Shown here piece after piece: positions 41,013 to 51,235 of a stretch of 64,000 nt of DNA. The position numbers and the translations under genes are program-made. Below the pieces are notes generated by a model. It saw only the letters and a program-made list of their open reading frames with translations. It ran no database searches and was not told the DNA's origin. The DNA comes from Chrysomallon squamiferum (Eukaryota > Mollusca > Gastropoda > Neomphalida > Peltospiridae): contig CM022665.1 in NCBI GenBank assembly GCA_012295275.1, positions 3,948,167 through 4,012,166 of the forward strand. Direction: 5' to 3'. Position 1 is the first letter of the stretch. The number at the start of each line of letters is the position of its first letter.

Positions 41013-41274
41013 ATTGTTTTATTTGGTTTGTTTTTAGTTAATATATTATTTTTATTTATTTATTCTATTTTTTATTTTTTTTTTTTTTTTTGTATTAAAT
41101 GTTAAGAATTATATGGTAGCTTTTATTTCTATATATTTTGTTCCAGGCTTTGTAAGTTATGACAACACTATGTCCGCACAAGCAGCAATACAGGCAATGA
41201 ATGGTTTTCAGATAGGCATGAAGCGACTCAAAGTGCAACTAAAACGACCAAAGAGTGATAGCAAGCCCTACTAG
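8975..41274 (+). CDS. CELF1/2: CELF1/2-type RNA-binding protein, 15 coding exons
   Basis: Known family role: CELF (CUG-BP/Bruno-like) proteins bind U/G-rich RNA and control alternative splicing in the nucleus and mRNA decay and translation in the cytoplasm. Joining 15 GT-AG exons gives 1599 nt, 532 residues, without a stop. RRM1 spans about 16-97 (RNP2 MFVGQI, RNP1 KGCCFVTF), RRM2 about 105-183 (LFVGML, RGCAFVTY) and RRM3 about 447-525 (LFIYHL, KCFGFVSY). Residues 184-446 form an Ala/Asn/Ser/Gln/Gly-rich linker with eight alanines at 251-258. The RRM1 stretch [15 protein letters not shown] and the C-terminal KVQLKR...SKPY match CELF1/2 rather than CELF3-6. Translation is placed at ATG 8975, which has A at -3. 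The same 5' end with alternative N-termini is possible, as in vertebrates. Exon coordinates are given separately. Confidence 0.95.
9144..11935 (+). other. CELF intron 1
   Basis: Contains a more complex, non-repetitive block at about 9540-10540 with short open frames on both strands, none with a recognisable domain or good splice borders. AT-rich repeats and short poly-T/A runs follow. It ends at acceptor ATTTATTTCAG. Confidence 0.85.
11936..12018 (+). CDS. CELF1/2: CELF coding exon 2 (RRM1 RNP1)
   Basis: 83 nt, entering in phase 1 and leaving in phase 0 at donor GTGAGT. It encodes RNP1 CCFVTF followed by [21 protein letters not shown], the RRM1 second helix. This segment is practically identical to vertebrate CELF1/2. 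Confidence 0.96.
14248..14288. repeat. Poly-A tract in CELF intron 2
   Basis: About 40 consecutive A residues on the + strand. It could be the tail of an old retroposed insertion, but no retroelement body is recognisable upstream. Confidence 0.9.
14973..15014. repeat. (GT)n-(TA)n in CELF intron 2
   Basis: About ten GT units followed by about ten TA units. The transcribed strand gives UG repeats. Confidence 0.9.
15795..15846. repeat. (GT)n in CELF intron 2
   Basis: About 26 uninterrupted GT units. In the CELF pre-mRNA this is a long UG repeat, the type of sequence CELF proteins bind. Confidence 0.95.
17700..17748 (+). CDS. CELF1/2: CELF coding exon 3 (end of RRM1)
   Basis: 49 nt, phase 0 to phase 1, acceptor TTTTTCAG and donor GTGAGT. 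It encodes [16 protein letters not shown], the RRM1 last strand and the start of the RRM1-RRM2 linker, highly conserved in the family. Confidence 0.95.
17749..18673 (+). other. CELF intron 3
   Basis: AT-rich with short poly-C and poly-T runs. It ends in CAG directly followed by TAG, so the acceptor is of NAGNAG type. No other feature was seen. Confidence 0.9.
18674..18805 (+). CDS. CELF1/2: CELF coding exon 4 (RRM2 first half)
   Basis: 132 nt, phase 1 to phase 1, donor GTGAGC. It encodes VEERK, RNP2 LFVGML, the RRM2 first helix ([13 protein letters not shown]) and the strand-2 loop ending SNGQSRG. The first codon may be skipped through the tandem acceptor. Confidence 0.96.
18806..19269 (+). 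other. CELF intron 4
   Basis: 464 nt of AT-rich sequence with (ATTT)n-like and poly-T runs. Nothing else was seen. Confidence 0.9.
19270..19349 (+). CDS. CELF1/2: CELF coding exon 5 (RRM2 RNP1)
   Basis: 80 nt, phase 1 to phase 0, acceptor ATTTCAG and donor GTAAGT. It encodes RNP1 CAFVTY and the second helix [14 protein letters not shown], then HSQTME, matching the family's H-x-x-QTM signature. Confidence 0.96.
19350..20113 (+). other. CELF intron 5
   Basis: AT-rich. It ends in a poly-T run and TTACAG. Nothing else was seen. Confidence 0.9.
20114..20251 (+). CDS. CELF1/2: CELF coding exon 6 (end of RRM2, start of linker)
   Basis: 138 nt, phase 0 to phase 0, donor GTAAGA. It encodes [18 protein letters not shown], the last strand of RRM2 and the conserved KFADTQ motif. 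A basic Gln-containing segment and GPQYLA follow, opening the divergent linker. Confidence 0.95.
20252..20816 (+). other. CELF intron 6
   Basis: AT-rich with a short poly-G run near 20701. It ends in a poly-T tract and TTACAG. Confidence 0.9.
20817..20868 (+). CDS. CELF1/2: CELF coding exon 7 (linker)
   Basis: 52 nt, phase 0 to phase 1. It encodes [17 protein letters not shown]. The LLQQ start follows GPQYLA as in vertebrate CELF1/2. Confidence 0.93.
20869..21245 (+). other. CELF intron 7
   Basis: 377 nt of AT-rich sequence without other recognisable content. Confidence 0.9.
21246..21329 (+). CDS. CELF1/2: CELF coding exon 8 (poly-alanine linker exon)
   Basis: 84 nt, phase 1 to phase 1. 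It encodes [16 protein letters not shown] followed by eight alanines, all from GCA codons, and GNNP. The length is a multiple of three and the phases are symmetric, so it could be skipped without a frameshift. Confidence 0.93.
21330..23294 (+). other. CELF intron 8
   Basis: About 2 kb of AT-rich DNA with an (ATT)n tract near 22967-23038 and a shorter (AAT)n near 23211-23232. No exon candidate was recognised. Confidence 0.88.
23295..23393 (+). CDS. CELF1/2: CELF coding exon 9 (Asn/Ser-rich linker)
   Basis: 99 nt, phase 1 to phase 1, acceptor TAATGCAG and donor GTATCT. It encodes [19 protein letters not shown] and an Asn/Ser-rich continuation ending NNNQS. Its GC content is clearly above that of the flanking introns. 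Confidence 0.93.
23394..28036 (+). other. CELF intron 9
   Basis: About 4.6 kb of very AT-rich DNA with many poly-T/poly-A runs, e.g. near 24281-24298, 25375-25400 and 27405-27428, and (AAT)n near 27951-27977. Short open frames encode Phe/Lys/Ile-rich low-complexity peptides only. Confidence 0.88.
28037..28111 (+). CDS. CELF1/2: CELF coding exon 10 (linker)
   Basis: 75 nt, phase 1 to phase 1, acceptor TGTTGCAG and donor GTAAAT. It encodes [18 protein letters not shown] and SNLANNP. It is frame-neutral and therefore potentially a cassette exon. Confidence 0.92.
28112..29291 (+). other. CELF intron 10
   Basis: AT-rich with poly-T runs. It ends in TTTTTGCAG followed at once by CAG, a tandem NAGNAG acceptor. 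Confidence 0.9.
29292..29372 (+). CDS. CELF1/2: CELF coding exon 11 (linker)
   Basis: 81 nt, phase 1 to phase 1, donor GTAATT. It encodes [16 protein letters not shown], then [11 protein letters not shown]. The tandem acceptor could drop the first alanine. Confidence 0.92.
29882..29905 (+). CDS. CELF1/2: Candidate 24-nt cassette microexon in CELF intron 11
   Basis: Flanked by a pyrimidine-rich acceptor (ATTTTTCTAG) and a strong donor (CTG|GTAAGA). It is 24 nt, open in phase 1 and frame-neutral, and would add AMQGKYFT between exons 11 and 12. No family match is known to me. It rests only on splice-site quality and phase, so it could be a chance arrangement. Confidence 0.3.
31164..31193 (+). 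CDS. CELF1/2: Candidate 30-nt cassette microexon in CELF intron 11
   Basis: Flanked by acceptor GGTTTTTAG and donor GAG|GTATTA. It is 30 nt, open in phase 1, and would add [10 protein letters not shown]. It sits in a small island of higher complexity within AT-rich intron. The peptide has an Arg-rich character unlike the neighbouring linker, so confidence is low. Confidence 0.25.
32150..32196. repeat. T27-A20 inverted homopolymer
   Basis: A run of about 27 T is followed directly by about 20 A, a potential snap-back hairpin in the transcript of CELF intron 11. Confidence 0.9.
32811..33008 (+). CDS. CELF1/2: CELF coding exon 12 (Ser/Gly-rich linker)
   Basis: 198 nt, phase 1 to phase 1, acceptor GTATTACAG and donor GTTGGT. 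It encodes a Ser/Gly/Asn-rich segment ([15 protein letters not shown] and so on) and ends with [10 protein letters not shown], a conserved landmark of CELF1/2 proteins just before the RRM3-proximal linker. Confidence 0.95.
33009..36840 (+). other. CELF intron 12
   Basis: About 3.8 kb of AT-rich DNA with (GT)n then (ACAG)n near 33763-33822, poly-T runs, and (TA)n near 36743-36772 just upstream of exon 13. A candidate 9-nt microexon lies inside it. Confidence 0.88.
34255..34263 (+). CDS. CELF1/2: Candidate 9-nt microexon of CELF
   Basis: GCTTCTCAG lies between a very good acceptor (TTTTGTTTTGACAG) and a good donor (CAG|GTAATT). It is 9 nt and phase 1 on both sides. Inclusion changes QQYA-ASFPNAF to [14 protein letters not shown] without disturbing the frame. 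The splice sites are better than expected by chance for such a small interval, but inclusion is not shown by the sequence alone. Confidence 0.45.
36841..36927 (+). CDS. CELF1/2: CELF coding exon 13 (Gln/Ala-rich linker)
   Basis: 87 nt, phase 1 to phase 1, acceptor CTGCTTTCAG and donor GTGAGC. It encodes [17 protein letters not shown], then [12 protein letters not shown], and joins directly to the RRM3 exon to give the family's [13 protein letters not shown] boundary. Confidence 0.94.
36928..39469 (+). other. CELF intron 13
   Basis: AT-rich with poly-T/poly-A tracts (37050-37072, 37109-37128, 37921-37942). The block at about 38210-38450 has a distinctly higher GC content and contains a candidate cassette exon. 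Confidence 0.88.
38334..38435 (+). CDS. CELF1/2: Candidate 102-nt cassette exon before RRM3
   Basis: Lies between acceptor TTGTGTTGTAG and donor CACG|GTAATA. It is exactly 102 nt, phase 1 on both sides, with no stop. It would add 34 residues beginning [20 protein letters not shown] between KQTE and the RRM3 exon. Its base composition resembles the coding exons rather than the flanking intron. I know of no homologous insert in vertebrate CELFs. It may instead be a conserved intronic element or a chance open stretch. Confidence 0.4.
39470..39613 (+). CDS. CELF1/2: CELF coding exon 14 (RRM3 first half)
   Basis: 144 nt, phase 1 to phase 1. It encodes [19 protein letters not shown]2 included, then the first helix [13 protein letters not shown], and [13 protein letters not shown]. 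This is nearly identical to vertebrate CELF1/2 and marks the most conserved domain of the protein. Confidence 0.97.
39614..41146 (+). other. CELF intron 14
   Basis: AT-rich with poly-T tracts near 39831-39855 and 40970-40990. It ends at acceptor TTGTTCCAG. Nothing else was seen. Confidence 0.9.
41147..41274 (+). CDS. CELF1/2: CELF coding exon 15 (RRM3 end, stop)
   Basis: 128 nt of coding sequence, entering in phase 1 and ending in TAG at 41272-41274. It encodes RNP1 GFVSY, the helix [13 protein letters not shown], then [11 protein letters not shown] and SKPY, the usual CELF1/2 C-terminus. A splice donor follows 11 nt after the stop. Confidence 0.97.
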
Positions 41275-41769
41275 TGGATTTCACGGTATGTAATACACCA
41301 GCACGGTAGGTGTTCGTAAAACAAGATTTTTGTGAAGTTATTGTTAGATGTTTAGTGTTCATGCTTTTCTTCTTTCAAATTTGATTATTTAATGTTCAGT
41401 TTTCTTTCTCTTAAAATATCCAGTTGTCCCATTTTCTTAAAGTTATCTGTGAACATAGGTACACGGGATCATATCCTTACGGGAGGCAGTGTGACTGAAT
41501 TTTCTTTAGTTTTAAGATTTAAAAAAAAAAAATGTTCATACTGTAAATAGACATACTTGGAGAAGAATATTCATATCCAGCTTAACACATCAGCTTTTAA
41601 AAAAATAATCTCCCAGAAGTATACCTTATATTCACAAGATACGCTTACAGCTTTTTTCCCCCTCATTTCATCTCCCCTCAGTGATTTTTTGATAAAGGCT
41701 ATTCTGAGCCAAATTTTATTTATTTTATTTTATTTTTTTTTTTTTTTTTTTTTTTTTATTATTATTATC

Positions 41770-41817
<48 letters not shown>

Positions 41818-42065
41818 TTTTACCTATATATTCTTGGTTCGTTAATCCTAACCTTAATATTGTATGAACCTTTCCCATGTTTTAAGATAGTTAATTTATA
41901 CAACAATTAAAAAAAAAACATCACGTTACCAAAATAGTGATGTAAGTAAAACAATTTATGGTAAGTAACAGTTTATCAGTGTGGCACAATGGACTGGATC
42001 TGAGAGTAAAGAAGAAGTGACTAAGAGAGGAAGGAAGATCTCTTTTGAATATTGTTGTATTTTCT

Positions 42066-42077
42066 AAATAAAATAAA
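42066..42077 (+). terminator. Possible proximal polyadenylation signal of CELF
   Basis: Two overlapping AATAAA-type hexamers are followed by a T/G-rich stretch (GATGTTTGGTT). If the 3' UTR intron is retained, this would end a short transcript about 0.8 kb after the stop. Confidence 0.3.
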
Positions 42078-43346
42078 TCTACCTGATGTTTGGTTACCCC
42101 AGTTACTTCTTAGTCTTGTCACATTCATTCAGTGTTCTGTGTTTTCTCTCATGCTGTCAGTGTTTCATGTCGCCATTATTACTAACCTGCTGGATAATAG
42201 TTTTTAAAAATCATTTCATCAGTTTTATCATAATTTGGTGAGAAAATAAAACTACAGCAGAAAAAAAACTTTAATAAGATGTTTTTTTAATGTTATTTTA
42301 TTGTATTTTTTTATTGTTTATTCCTATTATTTGTTTTGTCAGTAAAAAAATTCTGCTTATTCCATTTTCAGTACATACTTACTTTACATTTATTAATTCA
42401 AATTTTAAGTAAGTAGTATTCATACATCTAAAAAGTAAAATTGATAATTATTTCTTTTAACCATTTATTTTTTGCTTGTTACAAGTTGCCATATTAACAT
42501 GGTTATTGTTTCATCTTTAATCATTGTAGAATTTGAAAACTCGCACTTTTATCATTAAATGTATGTATGTATGTATGTATGTTGATAATGTCCACCATGT
42601 TGTCTGTCTCTCTCTTTTTATATATATATATATATATGTATTATGTCTGTGTGTGCATGTCCCCCCTTTCTTCTGTGTAGCAATATTGTTCAGCCTTTGT
42701 GAAACTTACTTTCTGCTTGTTTCTTTAAAGTTATTTATTTATTGTTGCAGTTATGTTTAAATGTGTGCTAAGACAGCTAAGTACTGAATGCTAGAAAAAT
42801 TTCAGTATTTATGTTGTAATTCTTTTTAGGCAACGTTAATACAAATTCCAGTATTTAAAATGATTAAAATAAAAATGAAAATACATTACATTTAATGAAT
42901 GCTTGATCAAATTACAAGAAAAAGATAGTGATAGATGTGATAAATAAACTTTTTTTTAAATTATTTTTTATTTCATTTTTTAAAATTTTATTTTGTTAAT
43001 GTTTCCTTACAATTTAATGAAGTGTATATATGAACTGATAATAACTGCCACAAATTATATGGGAGATAAAACATTAAGTAAAACATTCTTACTTTCAAAG
43101 CTCTTAAATATTTGATCAAAATTTATTTTTTCAAATTTATTTTTTTTATTTTTTTTTTAATAAAGAAATAAAAATAGCTCTTTAAGCAGACCAATAAAAA
43201 AAAAGAAGAAAAAAAGAGAATATCCTGAAGAAACTCATTCAGTTGTGGCTTTCCAAGATTCCTAAGTTAACATTTAAAATAAATAAATTGTTAATAATAA
43301 TAATAATAGTAATAATACAAACTTGTTTTACAGCAGAATTCTTTAT

Positions 43347-43387
<41 letters not shown>
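43347..43387. repeat. (GT)n-(AG)n microsatellite
   Basis: About eleven GT units run directly into about nine AG units, inside the probable 3' UTR intron. Confidence 0.92.
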
Positions 43388-46300
43388 AGAGAGAACTAAA
43401 CAAATCTAAACTTAAAGTTAATGGAGGTTACCTGGGGGTTTTTTTTTGGATGTTGTGAACAGGAAATGTTTTTCTCACTGGTTAATGTTACTGACTAGTA
43501 TTGTTAGCACTGATTACAAGTATGGCTTTGTATGCATCTGTCACTAGCAGTAGATGTACATTTAATTTCTCTATGCCTTCTACAGGAGCAAGAAGTAACA
43601 GTAATGTGTTAGAGACTATCATTAGTGTTAGTGTGTTTACTAGAAATAAATTAAGCACCGCAACATAGTAAAAGGCATGTCGACAGATTTTCCTTTCCTT
43701 TCTTTTTGTTTTTTTTCTTTTTTTCTTTCTTTATATAAAGAATTATGTTGGTTGTAATAAATAGAATGGTATATGAGGAATGATTAAATTTTACTTTTAC
43801 TATTTAAATTTATTATTCTCACCAAATACAGGAAGATAAAATGGTTGTTTGTGTATATGTATATGTATGCATGCATCTGAATTGTCACTTAATGTAATGT
43901 GTGTGTACTCAAGAATATATATTACAGAGAATACAAATACAAAATCTGAGTAATATTTACATTGTTTGATGAATGTTTTTATTTATAAAAATTAGACCTT
44001 TATTTGCAGTAAACTGTTCTTTTTCTAAAATCTGTAGTATTTATTTGATATATTTGAGAATAATTTTTAATTTAAAAAATATTTTGTAATTTGTCTAAAT
44101 TTATTTTCTTTTTAAAAAAAAAAAAAAAAAAAATAGAGGAAAAGTATTAATAAAAATATTATATGTTTCACAAAGGCTGAACAAGAATCATTAATACTGC
44201 TTTAAGCAATGTTTTAATTTAGATCTTTTTTGCTTCTTTTCTATGTAGATCCACTGGCGTGGCGTGGTGTGACGTCTTTCCCATGTTCCCGTCGTGTGCT
44301 TCATGTCTCCTATCAAAAAAAAAAAAATATAAAAAGCGATTTAAAAAAAAACAAAAAAAAAAAAAAAAAAAAATTGCCTGTCTGACATGTTTGCTGTTGT
44401 ATGTCACTTGGTCAGCGCTTCAAATCAGCTGATGTCTCGAGATGTTCATTTTGTTCCTCCTCGTTTGGGGTAACCGTTGTGCAGATCTCTTTGTCCATGC
44501 ACACACGGGATGGCGTTTTCATTTTTATATATCTTTCTTCTTTGTTTTTTTTTTTTTTTTTTTTTTTCCTTCGTGTTTGGTACACTTGTTCGTTATAATG
44601 AACATAGATTTTGAATTCAGATTTGACATCCAGTTTGAGAATTGTTATCATCGGACAAATGGTCACTTGTGTGTCCAGTACCAGTTTTTTTATTTTGTTC
44701 TAAAAGAATAATGATAGAGATTCTTTATTTTTTCTTTATTATTATTTTTTTTTTTTCCTCCTTCCACTCTGTTTTTCTCTTTTATTTTATTTTATTTTTG
44801 TTTTATTACTACTGTCATTTTTTAATTCTTTTTTTAAAGGATGCTTTTATGTTGTGATTTTAATCAGGTTTGTCGATGGTTGTGTATTTAAAAAACTTTA
44901 CAGGTTTTTTTTAATTTAATTTTAACTGTTATGTTGGGTGTTTCTTTTTCATTTTTTAAATCTTTTTTTTTTTTTTTTTGTTTTTTTTTTTGATAAAAAA
45001 CAAGTTGTGAATTTTATGGAAAAATTGTCTTCATTGTGAGTTTCTTTTTTTCAAACCATTTTCAGATTGTCGGAGAAAAAGGTTTAAAAAACTTTGATTT
45101 ATTTATTTAATGTTGTTTTTAATAAAAACTGGATGACAATCTCAATTCTGTTGATTCATTTTAAAGTGAATTAGTTGTTAACATAATACAAGCACATTGT
45201 TTGTTGCTTGTTTCAGTTAGAATTGTTCACAAATCAAATCTCCATGCATTCTGCCAGTCAAACACTGTTATTATTTTTTTATTTATTATTATTATTATTA
45301 TTATTATCATCATGATTATTAATTGTTTTTATTTTTAAATTAAAATTTCCAAGTATCTTGTATATATTAAGGTTGTGAAATTTCATTAAATGTGAACCCC
45401 TTGGTCTCATGATAAAGTTATATCTGTTCTGTCCATCATAATATTCATAAATGAACTAATGTTTGTACATTAAGCAGATTATAACAGCTGTGTGGAATCA
45501 CATTAGTGACATCGTCTGTTGTTTAAATAATGGTTTGTGTGTTTCTGTTAGAACTAATCTTAACTTGATACTGGAAAAAGAAACTGAAACACCTAATAGG
45601 ACACTTTTTTTTTTTTTTTTTTTTTTTTAAACTATCGAAATTTTCGTTCTTAATTGGATTTCAGCTTTATTTATCTATTTTTTAATTATTATAAAAAAAA
45701 TGTATTTTAATTACAAAGAAATGCCTCCAGTAGGCAACATTTGTGTTAGAATGCAGGGGGTTTGATTTGTGTGTCTGTATAGTTTTTGTGTATAGTTAAC
45801 ATTCATTCAGAGCTGTACAGCTGACATTTGTCTGTTAATGAAGTTTAAAACTCATCTAGAATCGGCCACCAGACAACTGTAACTGTGTAAGTAAATACAA
45901 ATGGCATTTATTCTATTGACTTAATACATACACATACTGTGGCATTAGTTTTACCAAGTAAAATATTGAAATACATATTGTCAGTATTTCACATTATAAC
46001 ACTGCTGGAATTGGTGAAAATAAGACTCGGGGTGGTTTTTATCTGAACTCGACTATTTTACAGTCACAACAGGTTGATGGATGACACTATTAATAAGCTG
46101 AAATTTTTGATATTTTTTAGACCAGCATTTGACAATGACAGAGTATGACTTGACTTTGTAGTACAAAGTTTTAAAAAAACCCACAATGCTTTATAAATCT
46201 TATTAATAGTTAATGTATGAAATACAATATCTTTGACAATCGTTAGCAATGTGATTAGCAGTAGGTCATGTTCTTGTGAGTAACAGAAATTTAATTTCAG

Positions 46301-47847
46301 ATCTAGCAGTAAACATGGCAGCCATATAACACTTTCTGTAAAGTGGATCCAGATTCATTATTGATTCTAGATGGTTTTATCTTTGGACAGCAGTTGTCAC
46401 TGTCAACACATGATCATAGTATATCACAGCAGGGATAACAGGCTGTAGTTATTTTGTATTCTAGTTAATTGTATTCAAGTGAAGTTATGCCGTTCTGGAG
46501 TATTCAGATTTGTGACAAGTTGTATTTGTTTCTTTTTTAATTATTTTAACTGTTTACATTTAAATACCAAAGCAATGATTGTTCCTAGTTCACGTTTCAT
46601 TATTATTATTATTATTATTATTATTAATATTATTATTAATATTATTATTATTATTATTATTAATATTATTATTGTGTCAGAATTGTGGTGGTGTTTGTTT
46701 ATACAAAATTTTTTGACTTGTTTTTCTCTCTCTTTTTTTTTTCTTTACAAATATTTTCCTCGTTATTGAGGAAGTTGCACATTGAATTGGCTTTTGTCTC
46801 ATGTATATAACTCTGGGCAGAAGAAATATCAAACAAGGATATAGTCTGTAATATTTATTAATTGGACATTGTCATATTAATGTGTATTCAGAAGAAACAT
46901 CTGTAGTGTTAGATAGCACAGCTGAGGGATTATTTTTCAGTACAGATTAACAAGAGATTCTAAAAGTTAAGTATGAACTTAACCAGAATAATGTAATGAT
47001 ATATGTATCATATATATGTATATAATTGGTCAACAGACTAACCACATCTCTCACAAGTCTGCTATAGGAATCTTCTCACTAAGCTAGTTGCTGTACTGTC
47101 ATGAAACATTGAATTATACTTGAAATTAAGAACAAAATATTTTTGTTCATTCAGTACGTTTCAGTCAGTACGACTCATTGCTTTGTGAGAAAAATCCTTT
47201 AGACAAAAATTTATTTTCAAGTTTTAATATTGCTGTAGCTTTGATACAGATACTTCAGTGTGCAATGAATTCATGTTACAAATTTTAATCACTTTAATTA
47301 ACAGGTATATTTGAAACTAAAATCATTTTAATAATTTTTATTTTTATTTTTATTTTTTTTTTTTTACAAGAAATAAAATACGGAGAGTATTAAGATATCC
47401 ACTACTTCAACAAAAACAAAAAAATTTAAAAAAAAACAACAGTACTGGCAAAACTAGCTGAATAGATTTCTTTCTTTTTTTTATAACAACATATGTAGGT
47501 TATATAAAATGTTAAATTATTACAAGTGCATTAAGAAAACCAGTTAAAAGGCTTCAAACTAATTTCTGTTTCTGAAAGTTTAAATTCTTCTTGAACTTCA
47601 CTCATAGTGTTACAGTTGGAAAGGTGAAAATTAATTGTGGCCTGTTCAAATAATGTTAGAAATAACTGACAAGAAAGATTATAACACTGAATTCAAAATA
47701 ATTTTCTTTTTCTTGATACTGGAGGTCACAATTCAAGGTCACAATTAGGTATGTCTTGGTGGTGCTGATTAAAAAGATGAAGTGAAAACACAAAACATGA
47801 CAGAATATTTACATATATCTTTCTCTCCATGTAGTTTATTATTCTTT

Positions 47848-47897
<50 letters not shown>

Positions 47898-49353
47898 GAT
47901 GTAACACATTAATTAACTTGCTTTAATCATTTCTTAATGTCAGCAGATTTCTGAATATAAAGTCTAGATATAAACTGATTTTTTTCTGAATTTTTATTTG
48001 AGGAATAATAGCTTTAAATGAAGACAGACAAGAAACTTAAAAATATATAATTAGGATAATTTATGTAAAAAAAAACACCAAAAACCCTATACATTTAAAA
48101 AAAACAAAAAAAAAACATTCTATGTGGAGAATATATTTTGACACTGAAGTGTTATTGTATTCCAGTCTCTTTGTGAAATTGCCTTTTACTGAAAGATAGT
48201 CTCTTGGCTGTGCTTGTTAATCCATTAACCATTCATAACTAGATTAACTGAGTAGCAGGTTTTTATAGGTATATATTTTATAAAATAAGACAACCCATAA
48301 ACTCATACTGTGAAATGGATTTACTGTATCTTCATTATACCATATTGTTAACACTATACTGTATGTTTGTAGATTGCATTACAATTGAAAACTGCACCTT
48401 TTACCATTTTAGATTTGTGAGAGATGAGAAAAAAAAATGTTTAAATCAACAGTGATATTTTTTCTTTGTTTGTTTGAACAGAGTTACATATGTTACTTGT
48501 TTGCTGTGTTTTTGTTTTTATTAGTTTTTGATATGAAAAAAAGTTGTTTTTATCGAGTTCCTTGTTACAAAAAGTGTGAAAATCAAAATTAATCTCATTT
48601 TTTTAATGTTGTGAAGTTTATTCCCTTGTGAAAGTTTGTTTATTAATTGTATACAGGCACTGAGTGAGTAGGCATATTGCTGAGTAGAATGGTGGTGTGT
48701 TGTGTTTTTACAGAATTTAAAAAAAAAAAATACAAAAAAATAAATAAATAAATAAATATATATATACCTCCCTGTGAGAACTTTCTCAAAATATTATACG
48801 TATTTTCAGCAGAAGCTGTCACTTTTTTCCTTACAGAAATTATTTCTTATTCAGCATCTTAATTCATTAACAAACAGCAAAAAAACCAACAACAAAAAAA
48901 AACCACTTAAATATTTTGTGACAATCTTTAGTTACTAATGCATGGTGATTGTGTTCATTAACTTAGCAGTTAACTGCCGTTAATTTATTAAAATATTTGA
49001 TGTTTTTTACATTCATTTCAGCATTTAAATTATTTTAATATATTTTAATTATTATATATATATATAAAGATTTAAGCATTAACAAATTATTTTTAGATTA
49101 ATCAAAACTCGTTTTATTTTAAATATTTATTTTCTTAAGATTTTAATCCTGTTTAAAAGATGATTTATTTAGAAAGATGAATATGCATGTCTTTTTTCAT
49201 TTTTTTTAAATTGTCTTTTATTATTTTACTTTATAATCATTTTTAAACTTGGACTAATTTTATTTTAAAAATAAAATTATTGAAGCCATGTTGAACAATG
49301 TAAGCATGTTTTAGTTTTTCATAGCTTGTTTTTCAGTGATAGTTTGTAGTGTT

Positions 49354-49389
<36 letters not shown>

Positions 49390-50056
49390 TAAAGATTTCA
49401 GTAGATTATTAAAAACAGAACTTAAAATCAAAATGTCGTTAATTTTAATGTTGAAAACAAAAATCTTTCTTTTGCATGTGACAATCAGACTTTGTTCATT
49501 ATTACTGTACATGTGAAATTGTGTTTGAAATCTAGTCATTATTCATCATACACAGCAGTTTATTCAACGTGCTTTTGAAATCGTTCATTTGATTTTTTTG
49601 ATTTTTTTTTTTCTGTTCAACATGGTGTCAGCAAGGAATAGTTGAATTTAACTATTAAAAACTTTATTATTATTATTATTATTTCATTTGTAATCATTTT
49701 AATATCTGACTACAAAATATTTTTTTTAATAATTTATTTTTTATTTATTTATTTTTTAATTTCATGTCATTATTACTAACTTTAAAATGTTTTAAGCTGT
49801 GAAATGTATTTTTATTTTAAAATAACAACAACAAAAAAAAAACTGGCAAGGAAAAAATTGGCAGCTTTTGTTGCTCAACTCAGGACTCCGTGTTCTCTGT
49901 GAATGTTGTCCAAGCAGTAACTCGTTTCGCTTCAAAAGCAAAACCAAATCTTTTTATGTACATGGTGCCATGTTCTATGGTGTACCCCATGTTTAAAAAC
50001 AACTGTTAAACAGTATTGATCAGCTGTACACAAAATTGATTTTTGTCATTAATTAT

Positions 50057-50059
50057 AAT

Positions 50060-50063
<4 letters not shown>
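50057..50063 (+). terminator. Candidate polyadenylation signal of CELF
   Basis: AATAAAC follows a complex, non-repetitive block (49860-50060) and is followed by a poly-T run, as a cleavage region often is. Confidence 0.3.
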
Positions 50064-50107
<44 letters not shown>

Positions 50108-50663
50108 CCTGTTTTGCTTTATGGACATGGCTTGTATGTGGTTGTAGCAAAGATTTCAATTTTTTAATTATTATTTTGTAGCTTTTAGTTCAGGTTGGTA
50201 ATACATATATGCAGGAATCAGTATTGTTTTTTTTTTTTATTTCTTTTCTCTTTTTTTAATGAGCAGAAGGTATTTTTTGTTTCATTATTATCATTCATGT
50301 TCATGAAAATAGTACTGTGAAAACTTATTAAATATAGCAAAAAAAAAAAAAAAAAAAAATGTTTTTAATAATAATAATAAATTTAAAAAATGCACCTTGT
50401 TTATTCATTAATCAGCTAGAATTGTTTAGATACAGATCATATTGACGTGTGACTACATCAGATCCATTTTACAGATGTTTTCAACAAAAAAAAATGTGTT
50501 CATTTAAAAATATGCTGCATTTTAAACATTAAATTGCTTGTTTCTTTTTGTCAATGTGCTTGAAGCACACCCTTATTAGTGTCTCATTCTCTAGCTCACA
50601 TTCTTGCCTTCAGTTACTACAGAATGCATTTAACGTGTATAAATTTTGTGCATCTAGTCAAAG

Positions 50664-50697
<34 letters not shown>

Positions 50698-51235
50698 AGT
50701 TTTGAAAAAAAAAAAAAAAAAGTATACATGTATACATATAAAATTAATAAATGATAATAATAACAAAAATAAATGCCATGTCCATAGTCCCTTACAATAA
50801 ACATGTTAATTTACAGTTTAGCCAACTTTATAGATAATTTTGTTTTGTTATATAGTTTGGAAATTGTAGGTAATATTCAGAATTCACAGACCAGGCTGGG
50901 TTTTAATCTATTTTATTTCTGATGCAACTTCCCCCCCCCCATCTTATCCACTACCGTGGTTTATATCTTGTATTAGGTGGCATTGTGATGTGGTTTGGCA
51001 ATGTACAGAATAAAAAATTTAAAAAAGGTATTAAAATTTATTGATATAATGTTAGTTGTGTTGTTTGTTTGTGTTTGGACAAGTAAATATTGATTCTTTT
51101 TTTTTTTTTTTTTTAGAATTATAAAAAACAAAACAAAACAAAAACCATCCAGAAAATGGTTACGTTCATACTAGATGAAATGTGGGAAGATTCAACTGAT
51201 GTTGAGTAAACTGAATAATAATTATGACATAACAG

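Larger units (their letters stand above)
41275..44248 (+). other. 3' UTR start and probable 3' UTR intron of CELF
   Basis: After TAG the exon runs to 41285 (CACG), then donor GTATGT at 41286. A strong pyrimidine-rich acceptor (TTGCTTCTTTTCTATGTAG) ends at 44248, and the DNA after it is of higher GC. The inferred intron is 41286-44248. It contains poly-T/TA near 41733-41820, (GT)n-(GA)n near 43347-43387 and an AATAAA-type signal near 42066-42077 that could serve an unspliced short 3' UTR. Confidence 0.55.
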
